From: an uncultured Candidatus Altimarinota bacterium
GTDB taxonomy: Bacteria > Patescibacteriota > Gracilibacteria > BD1-5 > UBA6164
Assembly: GCA_938015455.1 (NCBI GenBank)
Contig: CALLPL010000030.1
Location: 1-37,741 of the forward strand
Direction of reading: 5' to 3'
Length of the DNA: 37,741 bases
Notes under the pieces: generated by a model
Databases searched by the model: none
Told to the model about the DNA's origin: nothing
Seen by the model: only the letters and a program-made list of their open reading frames with translations
Made by a program: the position numbers and the translations under genes
Shown here: one piece after another, positions 1 through 11,693 of the stretch
Numbering within the stretch: position 1 is the stretch's first letter
How the letters are laid out: every line of letters begins with the position of its first letter

Positions 1-3000
1 ATCTACCATATCTTCAACTGGATCAAGGTCTCCATTCGCAGGAGTACCCGTAGCCTCAGCAGTGTTAATAACATTCCCAGCATCTGCCTCCGTCTGTGTA
101 ACAGCTATACTCGTACAAGTATAGGTCCAGGCCTCTGTAGGGTAGAGAATATTATCTGATCCAGCATCTGTTGTAGCATCTAAATTTGGACCCGTAGCAC
201 ATTTAGGATCATCAAGACTTATAAAGGATATAGAAACATTTCCTGTATTCGTTAATACAAAATTATAATCCAGTGTGTCTCATGATCCCGTAGGAGTTGA
301 GTTCGTAGTCTTATCTAGAGTCCAACTTGGATCTGCTGGAGTGAGGTATGTTGTTGGATCCTCTGTAGGATCGCTTCCACTATTTGTATGTTCATCTAGT
401 GGATTATCTGTTTCTGTTGCTCCTGGATTTGTTACTGGATCTCCTGCTGGGTCTGATCATGTATCTGAAACATCAGAAACAGCTGTTCCTCAAGCAGATC
501 CATCGTCCCCTGTTCCTGTAATTGTTGCAGTATTTTCTACTCAACCAGCATCTACATCCGCTTGAGTAAGAACATAGGTCGCAGTGAAAGTTCACATATC
601 TACATCATCTGGTTCCATAAATGCAATTGGTCAACCACTCAGAACGAGTCCTGGAAGTGATGTATCAGTGAGGTTAATATTTGAAATATCAATATTTCAA
701 ATATTTGTTACTGTAAACCTATAATTCAGTGTATCTCCTGAACCAGTATACCCATCTCCATTATCATCAACACTCGAAATATATTTAATAAGTTCGAGTT
801 CAGGATCTGGAGCATAGATACCAAAGTCTTGCTCTCTATTATCCTCTACGCCCGTAATATTTCCAAGCGCATCTGTCTCAAATGGAAGTGTATAATCAGA
901 GATAAATGGAGTCCCTGTTCCATCAGCATCATAGCTTGCAATAGCTCCTGCGGGTGGAGTAATCTTTATTTGATAATCCCCTTGTGGAAGATTATCAAAG
1001 AGGTAGAGTCCGTCTTGATCAGTCGTAGTGGTATATGGTACTGCTCCAGGAGCATCAGAATCTATAACATAACCTGTAGCTGGATTCCAATATACAGGAT
1101 TCCCAGAACCATCAAGGAGTTCTACTACAATTCACTCGATTGGGTCCTCACTAGCATCCTGAACTCCATCTTGGTTCAGATCAAACCATACATAGTCACC
1201 AATAGATCATGACACAGGAGTTACCGTCACATCGTTAGATATAACATTGAGTGATATTTCTGGAATACGTCCCCCAAATGAATTCGTATATACATCTCAG
1301 ATCGCAGGAGAATTATCCCAGTCCACTACTTGTACTCCATTTGGGTCAGCTGTATAGGCTGGAGTACCTCCTATATTTCCAACTGGATTCATTTCAAGAC
1401 TTACTGTTTTTGCTCAAGAAGTAGGAACACTCGGAGCCGTAAAAAATATAGCTGTAACATCTTTAGGAGCTATCGGACATTGAGTCGCAACATTAAGGGA
1501 GGTAGATCATGCACTACAAGCCTGCCAATTAGCTGAGTATGTTCACTGTGGTTGACCATCAGGGAGGAGATTTCCATTATTTATATAATCTTGGTAACAT
1601 AAATCCCCAGATACAGGAACGTATCATGCGGGTTTATTAGAAGAAGCACATGGATCAAGGTTCAAATTTATAGGATTCACGTCTGTCACCCAAAAGTCTT
1701 CGTTATTAGAAAAAGTTGCTCCTTTAAACTCATAGTAACTGTCCGTATCATCTTTAAAACTTGATGCTGGATCTCTAACAGAGGACTTTCCTCCTATTGT
1801 TGTAGATGCATCACCATTAAATGGGAGAATATCTATAAACTCTCATCCTGTATACGCTTCTCCTCAAAGATTTTTATAACTCAGATCAAAGGTGAAATTT
1901 TCATTGACGCTATAGACCTCTTTTGAAACATTTTTTAGTACATCAAATCCATACTCAGGGAGAATCGTCAGTCTATATGATGCGATTACCGGATCTCCAA
2001 CTCCATCTCCAGCATCATTTACTCCATCATCATCCGTATCTATAGTAAATTTATCAGCTGCAATACCAGGAGCATTAAAAGTAGCAGTATTGGTGAAGTT
2101 TCCACTCGTGAGGGTAGGATCAACCAGAACTTTATACCGAATACGTGGCATCTGTTCTCCTGCATCTATAGAACTAAAGCTCCAAGTAATAGGATCTTGG
2201 TCATCTGGAGTAGGACTGCTACTTAAAACTATATCTGGACTCGAAGCAATATATGTTGCGTGATCCATCCATGTCACTCCACCATCAACACTAAACATCT
2301 CTGATCCAGCAATATAATCAGTCTTTGCAGGAAGATTATCCTTAATAGTGGCACTTTCTGAAGATGCCCAGAGACCAAATACTGTCGGAGTTATCTCAAA
2401 CTCTACCACATCTCATCCACGAACAACCTTAATACCTTCTGGAACTGTTTTCTTTCATACAGAAATACCAGATGGAACCAGTATATTACGATCAGCTGAA
2501 TAGATATTATACCCAAAAGTAACGCTTGCAGGATTATGTACCTCGTCACCAGCATTATCTTGCCAAGAATGCCAAGATGTGTTATCTCCAGTAACTGTTC
2601 TTCGAGCATCAGCATAGTTTGGCATATAGTTCTTCGCTCCATATCACGTAGCATCTGTACGAACCTTTAAATCATACATTTGAGTTGCTTGAGTATTTTT
2701 ATGAGACAATCACCCAAATTGGTTATATTCTGACTCAGAGTACACACTATCATACACATATTCCATACGAATTTTTGTAACTCCGTTCGTTCCATCAGCC
2801 GCAGCTGGAACCATAGTATGATCCTCATACCAATCAACTGTACCTGTAGTCGGATTTCCATTTTCATCTATGAGATTTCCTGACATATCCATGATAACGA
2901 CAGAACCATCTGTATTTACGTCATCCTCACATACTTCATTATCGAGATCAGCGAGGTTTCATGAACCGTTTGGAATACTAGAATAAAGAGAAGTCATTAC

Positions 3001-4878
3001 TGGATCACCATCAGAAAAAACATGGAGATTTGATCACTGCACTCCTCACCAAGTCCTCAACACAGGATTATTCGGAGTAGCTCTTGGGTATGAGGTACCA
3101 TTTCAAGTCCAAAAATTTATCATTATTAGACCGTTTCAGTTTGAGTATAGTGGCCACTTATCCCAAGCTGGAACTCCAGCAAACTCGTATTGAGTCGTAT
3201 CGATCTTATCACATATCTGAGATTTACCTCCATCAATGAGACGATAATCATAGATGGTTAATGCTACTGGAAAAACTTCATTTTTCGCTCGAAGCTGATC
3301 AGCAATTTTTGGAAAATACTTAGTATTATCTGATGTTCTCTGAAAGGTTTTTCTATAGGTCCAACTACCTGGACTTGAAGCTACCAGGAGTCAACTTGTG
3401 AGATTATCACTATTACTCGTATGCAAGGCTCCATCTCAAATACCTCCCGGCTCTGAACCTGTTCAATAATTATCCAAATTATTCCCACTCGCATCCTCTG
3501 TCGAAACAGGACTAAATTCTGCTGGTACATTTGCAGAAGTATCAAGTGCCTGGGCTTCGTTTATATGAAAATACTGACATGCCCCTCCTCAACAAGATGG
3601 ATGACTGTTCACATCAGCTGCTGGGATCCATATTCTCACTCGTATATTAAAGAGTGTTCCATCACTATCAGGGTCTCTCGTGTCAATATTATCAAGATCG
3701 ATATGAACATTTGGATCATTGACTCCATCAGGACTCAGTAGAGGTCAACTCCAATCTATTGGATAATCATTTTGTGTACAGGTAGCCGTAGCACCAGCCC
3801 CATTATTTCCATTAAAACTACAAGCTGCCTTAGCAGTACCCCAAGTATAGAGCTTTGCTCCAGCAGAAAGAGCTCCATCATTTCCCGTACTATCGTCAGT
3901 AAAAATATCTATAACATCATAATCCGCATCATAAAAAAATCCATCTCCATCTGTATCAGTTGACTCATCAGGAGAATCTGCAATCATAGAACCTGCTTGG
4001 TATACAGCTTTTATATCATACTCCGCTAAAAATCAACTCTCTCAAGATGGGCCAGCAGTTGCATCTAGCTTTGGCCAAATAGGATTTCCATCTTTATCGA
4101 GGGCAAATCATACCATCTCTTTTGTCATATTTACACGGAAGTTTGCTGTAACAAGGGCTTCAACAGGAGCATCTGTTGCTACAGCTGACGTACCATTATT
4201 TCATGTTGCAGCGCTATTGGAGATCCCAACAGCCGTAACTGAGGCTCACACAATCGAGTCATTCAGGGTTGCTGCTGAACTATCAGTTGAGGTTCATAAA
4301 ACTCTTGATGCTGGAAAAAATACTCTATTTGTACCCTCTCGTGCAAATCAGAGGTTACATACAAGTGTTTCATTTTTTCCATCTCCATCTAAATCCTGAA
4401 GTTCTGAAATTGGACTATATACAAGAGGATCTATCCCACAACCTGATGGAATTTCTATCCACTCTTGGTGAATAGTACCTCAAGCATCTGGGAGACCTGT
4501 TGATTGATTATAAGGATTTAGTGAGACTGTAGCTATAAGCTCGTCTACATCAGAATCATTATTAGAAGCTTCTATCTTATAGGTTACAGAGTCCCCAAGT
4601 CTCACCACATCGTTATCAGAACAACTATCACTCCCATCATATCAACTACCATCATTACCATCGTTGACAGAAGTTCCATTACTAAAGGCCCTATTTGTAT
4701 CAAAAGTATTCCCACCAGGACAGTCATCTGAGCCATCGGAAGTATTAAATGGCTCACTTCCTGTTTTTTCGAGTTTCATATCTACATTTACAACTGGAGT
4801 TGCAGCATATGATACAGGTATAGGAATAAGTCATCATATGAGAGTACACAAAGTAAGGGATGCTAAAAGACGTTTCAT
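1..4878 (-). CDS. Giant secreted repeat protein with SdrD-B and DUF11 domains (C-terminus off the left edge)
   Basis: The first 1626 residues are visible, with no TAA or TAG in frame once TGA is read as Gly. A Sec signal peptide (MKRLL, hydrophobic core, cleavage near residues 24-26 at SYA-A) starts the chain. Residues of about 30-1220 are Thr/Ser/Asp/Asn-rich, cysteine-poor beta-type sequence with many DxDxDG-like acidic loops that may bind calcium. An SdrD-B (Cna-B-like) domain begins near residue 1223 (GDYVWFDLNQDGVQD), a DUF11 repeat follows at about 1357-1510 (NTGN and ENTAT signatures), and a second DUF11 starts near 1515 and is cut by the edge. The N-terminal regions of this protein and of the next gene upstream (5068-11496) share motifs such as ICDxxDTxxxEFAG, so the two are paralogues. 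Its role is probably adhesion or surface display. Whether it also ends in a sortase cannot be seen here. Confidence 0.85.
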
Positions 4879-4909
4879 GATAAAAAATAATTGAGGTATA
4901 AACCCTTTA

Positions 4910-4968
4910 ATTGTAAAAAACTTCACATATATGTAAACAGAGACTAAAATATCGTGTTTACATAATTG
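4910..4968 (-). promoter_or_regulatory. Promoter with overlapping inverted repeat, upstream of the first giant gene
   Basis: On the minus strand a -35-like TTTACA (4932-4937) and a -10-like TACAAT (4910-4915) are separated by 16 bases, about 30 bases before the start codon. An inverted repeat with 14-base arms (4926-4939 and 4955-4968, two mismatches, 15-base spacer) overlaps the -35 box. The same arrangement stands before the second giant gene at 11535-11594. It looks like an operator for a dimeric regulator. An RNA role is less likely, because the repeat lies upstream of the expected transcription start. Confidence 0.6.
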
Positions 4969-5003
4969 TATAAATATTTATAACTCTTAATATTAAGATT
5001 GTT

Positions 5004-5038
5004 AAAAACTAAAAGACTCAGTTTTTAATTGAGTCTTT
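5004..5038 (-). terminator. Intrinsic terminator of the sortase-bearing giant gene
   Basis: A perfect 9-bp stem (5012-5020 with 5030-5038, AAAGACTCA/TGAGTCTTT) is followed on the minus strand by a T-rich tail at 5004-5012. It lies 30 bases past the stop of the 2142-aa gene and ahead of the promoter of the next gene, so the two giant genes are separate transcription units. Confidence 0.75.
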
Positions 5039-5067
5039 ATAGGTTCTAGAATTTCTACAGATATGTA

Positions 5068-8000
5068 TTACATATCAGCAAGGATTTCTTGAGCTATTCT
5101 ATATTGAAGATATTCAAGAATATACGTAATTGTTCTATTATCACTATATTCTGGGAACTTTTGTTCTATTCTATCATATACCATATAGTATTTCTCTGAC
5201 CTCATATCCGTATCTTCAATAGATTCTATTTGATCTATGAGCTTCTCTATAGCATTTTTGTAGACTGCAGAAACCTTTTGTCTCTTTTGAACTGTTGCCT
5301 GTTGAGGGCTTTCTTTGTACTTAGCTTTAATTATCCATCTTCACTCTATGCCTCCAATAGGAGTACAAGTAAAGAGTGTGAGGTTCTTCCCTTCTCATGG
5401 ATTGAGTACTGAAGTGTCACTTGCTGGAGTGTTATATGACTCTTCTGTCACATATTTGTATTGTGAATATCCTCCACTTGAGTTTTTCTCATATATCCAT
5501 ACTTCTTCTCATTTATCCAGTTCTATAATCTTTTGGAAGTGCGTCTTATATCTTCATTGTTCTTGTTTCCAGTATGAACTATGTGCAAAGACTACTTTAT
5601 TACCTACTTCACCATATCCTCTCGTACTGGTTCCTGGATATTCTAGGGCACCTGTTCTCAGTGCTGGATTAATATTTCATTCTCGACCATTAATCATCTT
5701 GTCAAAATCTGGAGAATCTGATCCAAACTCATTAATTGGAATTACCAGTCCATTAGATGGAACAACAATATACTTGTTTGCATCTCTGTCTTCTTCTACC
5801 AGTACTTGTTTCCAGTGATTAATATCATTGTTTGTAGATCCTGCTAGACGGAATACTTCTGAACTTGGGAGTTCCAGCTCTACTCTTCCATTAGGTTTTG
5901 TTTCTACACGTTCACTTATAGGAGTACCGGTTCTTGGGAGTTCTTTTGGAAGAGCTTTAAGAAGTGATTCTCATTTAATCTCTTCTTCTACTTGCTGCTC
6001 TATAAGTACTTCAAGATAGTCTTGGTACTCCCTAATCTGTTGTTCTAGCTCTGATGTATCTGGAGCTGGAGTGCTTGGAGGAGTAATAATAGGAGCTGAT
6101 GGAGTTATTGGAGCTGGTGAAACTGGAGTTCATGATGATGAACTACTACTAGATGAACCACCTCAACCTCTTGATCCACCTCAACCTCAACCTCAACCTG
6201 AAGAAGATGAAGAAGGAGTAGTTGGAGAACCCTCATATACAACTACGGTGTAGTCATTTGTAGTATCTCCATCTGTAGTAGTATTATCCCCGTTTGGAGT
6301 TTCAACATCTCCAGGATTAGATATAGAAGATCATGATCTGTCTGTTGCTGTATCTGAAATATCACTCACATTCCCAGCGCTACTTCCAGCTGTAACGGTT
6401 GCAGTATTTTCTACAAATCCTGCCATTACATCTGGCTGAAGAAGTGAGTATGTTCCTGTGAAAGTTGTTGAATCTGTTGCACCAACAGCGAGTGTAGCTA
6501 TTGGTCATCCACTTACAGTTATAAGAGGATCTGTTACTGTAACATTTGTAAGATCTATATTTCAAGTATTTACAACACTAAAGGTATAGCTTATTGTTTC
6601 ACCAAATTCTCAGTCACCATCACCATTTTCATCATTAAACACTCCTGATTTATAGAGTTCAATTCGTGGAGTTTGTTCAAGGAGATACGTGGTAGGATCC
6701 TCTGTTGTATCATCACCATCGTTTGAGTGCGTATCAAGTGGATTTGGAGTTTCTGTTCCATCTGGATCACTTACTGTGCTCGCGTCTGGATTTGTACCAG
6801 TATCTGAGATATCCTCTACCTCTGATTCATCTGGAGCTATACCTACAACTGTTGCAGTATTTTCTATACCACCAGCAAGTACATCTGCTTGAGTCAGTAC
6901 ATATATAGCCGTATAACTTGTAGAATCTACTCCATTTGGAGCAAGAGTAGGAATACTACTTCATGAAAGTGTTAATCCTGGAAGCGAAGTATCTGTAACT
7001 ATTACATCACTCAAAGGGACATTTCCTGTATTTGTTATCTCAAAACTATAGTTCACCGTATCCCCAGCTCCTATCACTCCTTCTCATGTTGTATCTACTA
7101 CACTAGAAATTGCTTTAATGAGTTTAATAGAAGGTCTTGAAGGGAGTAAGTAGGTAGTTGGATCTTCGGTCATATCACTCACGTCATTTGTATGAGTATC
7201 AAGAGGATTATCTGTCTCCGTCATATCTGGATCACTTACTGGAGATACGTCAGGATTTGTTCCTGTATCTGAAACATCGCTCACAGTTGTTGAACCATCT
7301 GGTGCTGTTCATGTCACTGTTGCTGTATTTTCTATTCCTCAAGCAATGACGTCTGCTGCAGTAAGTATATATGTAGCTGTATAACTCGTAGTATCTACGT
7401 CATTTGGAGCCATGCTAGGAATACTACTTCATGAAAGTGTTAGTCCTGGGAGCGAAGTATCACTCAATGTTACTCCTGAAAGAGTTACATTACCAGTATT
7501 TGTTATCTCAAAACTATAGCTCACTGTGTCTCCTGCTCATATATATCCATCATCTGTTGTATCTGCTACTGATGAAATAGATTTAATAAGCTTAATATCT
7601 GGAATAGGTCCAACAGGTTTAGTCACCGTATCTTGAAGATCATCTAGCTCACCTCTTGCTGGAGTTCCTGATACTGTTGCAGTATTTACAACTTCAGCAT
7701 CATCCGCTTCCTGCTGTGTTACCTCAATAGAAGTACAGCTAAAAGTCCAAACCTCATCTGGTGCAAGAATATTATCTGAACCAATATCAGTAGCCCCATC
7801 AAGTGTTGGCCCTACATCACATTTAGAGTCAAGAAGACTCGTAAATGAAATATCTACGTTTCCTGTATTTGTAAGTTCAAAGCTATAATCTAGAGTATCC
7901 CCAGCCTTCATAGGAGTAGAGTCTGTTGTTTTTTCCAAAGTCCAGCTTGGCATAGGTACAAAATACCCAAAGTCTTGATCAAGATCATCCTGTACGTCAG

Positions 8001-11000
8001 TACCATCAAAAGCAATCGAAGTATTTGACTCATAGTCAGTACCATCATCATCAAAGTCATATGTCTGCACTACTCATGTTGGGAGTGTTGTATCATCTAT
8101 CTGAACTTGGTAGTTTCCAGCTGGGAGATTCTCAAAGAGGTATTCCCCATCACTATTTGTCATAGTAGTTAGAGGATTTCACATCTCGTCTAGCATAGGG
8201 ATATAATCTCCTGGACTAGCTGGGTCTTCTATAAGCAGGTTTACGGTAACATTTTCAATTCCTCACTCTGTTCCATTTTGTGTTCCATCCTCATCCTCAT
8301 CACTCCATATGGTATCTCCTATTGAGCCTGCTACTACCTCAACACAAACATCGTTTGAAATAATATCAAGCGTCACTATATCTGAATTAAGTCCGAAATT
8401 GTTACAATAGAGATCACCCTCCTCTGCAAAAGCAGTATTCATAGTAAGAGTAATATCTCTTGGTGCTCCTGATGCTGGAAAGACTGGAAGCATAGCACGA
8501 ATTGCAGTCACATCAGCTGGATCAGCTGGGAGCGCTCACCAAGTTGTTGTAGCTGTACCTGCTTGTCATGCTGTTGGTACATCCGTTATTGGATCTATAA
8601 GCCCAAGGCTACAAATCGAGTCAAGAGTCGTATTTCCTGAACCAAGACTATCTGATGCTGGCCAGTTACTTGGATGACATGGTCTGTGGTCAATAGTACT
8701 TGGATCATCAGTAGAATATTCAAATGTTTCTCCAGCAGATGAAGGAGTTACTGAAACAAACTCAATTCTCCCATCTGAATCAGAAGTTTGGGTAGAAGTA
8801 TTTGCGTTACTTGGATTTTCTGAGTTAAATCTGAGAGTTGAATCATTTCCATCACCATTATAAGGAAGAATATCAATAAGTTGCCCCTCACCTATATCTG
8901 TTCCTCAGAGATTTGTATAGGTAAGAGTGTTCTCGTAGTCAGTTTGGGGAGTAGTGATATCTTCTTCATCATCTTTTACAATGGCTATACCTGAATCTGA
9001 AACAACTACAATTGATGCTCGACTCTCGTGACGTGCATCAAAAGCATCTTGACACTTAGAAACATTTGCAGCAGTATCACAATGAGAATCATCAGTGAAT
9101 GTTGCAAAATCTGAATCAATAGTTACCCTGTTTTCATAAGATTGTGCTGTAACTCATGGTTGAATTTCCGCAACAACATCAAAACTTGGGAGTGGATCTC
9201 AAACAGTATAACCAGGAACGGTAAAGGTTATATTTCTATTATTTGAAGCTACAGAAGTAGTACAGGTAAGACCTACAGCTGAATATTGACTAGCACAGGT
9301 ATCTGAAACATATTCAAGTCATACAGGTAAAATATCGTTAAACGTCATCTCTACAGCACTCGCATTTGATCACATGGTACTCGGAGAAATAGTAAAGATA
9401 GCTTGGTCTCACTGATCCAAAGGTCCTTGACTACTTGGGTGTACAACCTTATCTATAGCCATACTTGCAGGGAGAATATATACCCTATCTGCGTTCCCTG
9501 TGTTAAATGAATACAAAGGACTTGTAGGATCATCTTCTACATTTAAATTAGCTTGACCAGATGTTGGGTGACCTCATCCATTGATAGTCCATCTCCAATT
9601 TCCATTATACAATCCAGTATAATCATCATATGTTGCTGCTGTATTTGGAATGTAGCTATTGAGAGGTGCTGTTTGTTTTACCTTAAGATCAAAAGAATAA
9701 GATATCCTAGATTTATCTACGAGTGGACTTAGTGCTTCCGAAAACACCAGCGCATAATCTCTATTCCAAGTCATACGAACACGTACTACGCTTGCAGCTC
9801 ATCATGGGAGTGTGGTATAATCAGTAGTCCAATCTGTGGTAGTTGCGTCTCCATCAAGTTCATCCTCACAAGTAGCTGTCCAATGATCGTCACCTGTAGT
9901 AGTATAATCTACATCACTATATTCTACAGTTACTCCATAAGCCAGAGCATCATGTACGGAAGAAGTTGTTAAGTCATTTGCTTTGGTTATCCTCATAACA
10001 GGGTTAAAAAAAGCATGGAGTGGATGATTTTGTCATCAAACATTCCCAAGAGAGGTTGGAAGACCTTGAAATGCTCATGCTTGACCCTTTCAGATACTTC
10101 ACGCAAATTCAAATGAACTTGTATCAAGAGTATCACAAATACCTGAGTTTGCATTAAACCCTCTGTTGTCAGTAATACCAAGAGTTGTACCAACTATTTC
10201 TCATCGAGCAGCTGCTCTTTGTCAAGTCTTTGCTGTTGCTACTTTATGAAAAGATTTTCCAAATGCTAATGTACCGGTAGTACCTGAATTTACTAAAAAG
10301 TCTTCACTATCTGTATAAGGTCCTGTATAAGGAGTTCCTGATTGTGAGGTTACAAGAGCCCCACTTCATCCCCACGCAGTTAATGTTGCAGTATTATTCA
10401 TGAAATATGTTTCTGTTCATCAAGAAAATACTGTTGCGTGTGGGATCCACATTTTCACAGATACCTTTGCAAGTTCAGAATTATCTACTGGAAGGCCAGT
10501 AAACGCGATGTCAATTGGTTGACCAGGTCATGCTTGAGTACAAGTAACAGTTGCTCCAGGAATAGGAGTCACAAAGTCACATGAATCAAGAGGATTTCCT
10601 GTAATATTTCCAAACATTTCAATCATGTCATCATAATCGCCATTTGCATTATCTCACTCAATACTTGCGTCTGATGTACTATGAGTTCCAACCCATGTGT
10701 CTGTAATGGTAAAATCTTGTCTACCTGTACCATCATCTTGAATAAACTCTGAGCCAGTATTATAATTTAGAGCCACATGCCACTCCATTAATGTCCCACG
10801 GAGTGATCAAGATCATGCTGTTCCAGCAGGATAATATCGAGGAGAATAATCTATTTCATCTTCTGCTGCTAGAGAATTAACCGATTTATCTACATTGACT
10901 CCAAAGCCTGCAGTAATTGTTATATCTGGAGTTGTATCTCCTTGAGTAGGTCCAGTATTAGAATTATTATCTGAATTTGAAAGAACTGAAGTTGTAATAA

Positions 11001-11496
11001 TATCAGTATTATTTCATATCGCCTGAGCTACTGGTTGAAAGTTTAATTTTGTTCCTTCGTTATGATCTCAGAGATTACAAAAAAGTGTGTCATTAAGCCC
11101 GTCCGAGTTTGAATCTGAAATGCTTGAATCAGGTGAGACTGCAAATCCATTTGCAATCGTTCGACATTCTGATGGAAGAGTGGTCCAAGCAGCCTTATCA
11201 TTAAGAACTACAGTTGCATTTACATTAGCATCATCTGCATCATTGAGAGATACTTCTACTGAATAGGTAATGAGATCAAAGTTTCTTACAACCTCATTAT
11301 TAGGTGAAGAGTCTGTTCCTGCTGGAGTGCTTGTAGTAGTATCAAAGCTTTCTGTTCCATCAGCAAATATAATAATAGTAGACTCGGTAGCTGGATCTTG
11401 AGCACTTCAGAGTGCGTAGGTCGAGCTTATTGGAGCTATCTGTCACAGCAATCATATGAGCGCTATATTTGATAGTATCTTTTTAAATGTAACCAT
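5068..11496 (-). CDS. Giant secreted SdrD-B/DUF11 repeat protein with in-chain LPRTG motif and C-terminal sortase domain
   Basis: 2142 aa, complete. The signal peptide ends near residue 28 (SSTYA-L). Residues of about 30-1050 are beta-rich and unassigned. An SdrD-B-like domain ([16 protein letters not shown]) lies at about 1059-1177. Four DUF11 repeats follow at about 1182, 1299, 1450 and 1604. A low-complexity Ser/Gly/Pro/Thr linker spans about 1747-1810, and a Glu/Gln-rich coiled coil about 1812-1848. LPRTG is at 1853-1857. A sortase fold covers about 1900-2062: the candidate catalytic His is H1972 (VVFAHSS), Cys is C2044 (LTLFTCT) and Arg is R2053 (GRW). A helical tail of about 80 residues ends in EILADM. 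No transmembrane segment or basic tail follows LPRTG, so it is not a standard cell-wall sorting signal. Sortases are transpeptidases that cleave LPXTG; acting on its own chain or on the neighbouring paralogue is inference. Distant alternative: the sortase domain is only structural. Confidence 0.85.
5311..5790 (-). other. Sortase domain within the giant protein
   Basis: This segment encodes residues of about 1903-2062. The order is that of sortases: a [11 protein letters not shown] strand, VVFAHSS with H1972 (codon 5581-5583), a KGEEVWIYE strand, then [11 protein letters not shown] with C2044 (codon 5365-5367) and R2053 (codon 5338-5340) nine residues later. The TLxTC...R signature is intact. 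The sortase class is not assigned. Confidence 0.85.
5926..5940 (-). other. LPRTG (LPXTG-type) motif
   Basis: Residues 1853-1857 of the giant protein read LPRTG, placed between the coiled coil and the sortase domain of the same chain. It matches the classical sortase recognition motif, but no hydrophobic segment follows, so recognition would have to happen without a membrane-held tail. Confidence 0.6.
6690..7600 (-). repeat. Two similar DUF11 repeat units in the giant gene
   Basis: Two neighbouring units of roughly 455 bases (about 7600-7148 and 7145-6690) are alike in protein and in DNA. Both contain IKLIKxISSV, [12 protein letters not shown] or [28 protein letters not shown] or [25 protein letters not shown] and a TEDPTTYLL ending. 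A related unit occurs in the first giant gene at about 350-810. The likeness points to recent internal duplication or gene conversion. Confidence 0.7.
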
Positions 11497-11534
11497 AGCT
11501 TAGCAGGTGTTAAAAACTTAAAATAAACCCCCTA

Positions 11535-11594
11535 ATTGTAAAAAACTTCACATACATGTAAATAGAGACTTAAATATTAGATTTACATATATGT
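11535..11594 (-). promoter_or_regulatory. Promoter with overlapping inverted repeat, upstream of the sortase-bearing giant gene
   Basis: On the minus strand TTTACA (11557-11562) and TACAAT (11535-11540) are 16 bases apart. An inverted repeat with 14-base arms (11550-11563 and 11581-11594, one mismatch, 17-base spacer) overlaps the -35 box. It closely copies the element at 4910-4968. One base changes in both arms together (GTTTACAT there, ATTTACAT here), so the symmetry is kept. Confidence 0.6.
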
Positions 11595-11604
11595 ATAAAT
11601 AATT

Positions 11605-11626
11605 ATAACTCTCTCCCTAGAGTTAT
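11605..11626. other. Perfect 8-bp hairpin in the divergent intergenic region
   Basis: ATAACTCT pairs with AGAGTTAT around a six-base loop. No T-run follows on either strand, so it is not a clear terminator. It sits between the giant-gene promoter and the start of the plus-strand ATPase gene and could be a further operator. Confidence 0.35.
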
Positions 11627-11640
11627 TAACAATAGTGAAA

Positions 11641-11667
11641 TTGATTTATTCATAAATAAAGTATACT
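11641..11667 (+). promoter_or_regulatory. Possible promoter of the VirD4-like gene
   Basis: TTGATT (11641-11646) and TATACT (11662-11667) are 15 bases apart, 27 bases before the ATG at 11694. The spacing is short, so support is modest. Confidence 0.35.
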
Positions 11668-11693
11668 AAGCTTAATACTTTATAGATTTTCCC

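Noticed and set aside
275-1536. Plus-strand open frames across the giant genes (for example 275-565, 829-1212, 1330-1536).
   Set aside because: They are antisense to well-formed SdrD-B and DUF11 domains on the minus strand and have low-complexity Ser/Tyr-rich sequence typical of shadows.
6250-8000. Repeated DNA as a possible CRISPR array.
   Set aside because: The units are about 455 bases long, in frame and code DUF11 domains. There are no short spaced repeats.
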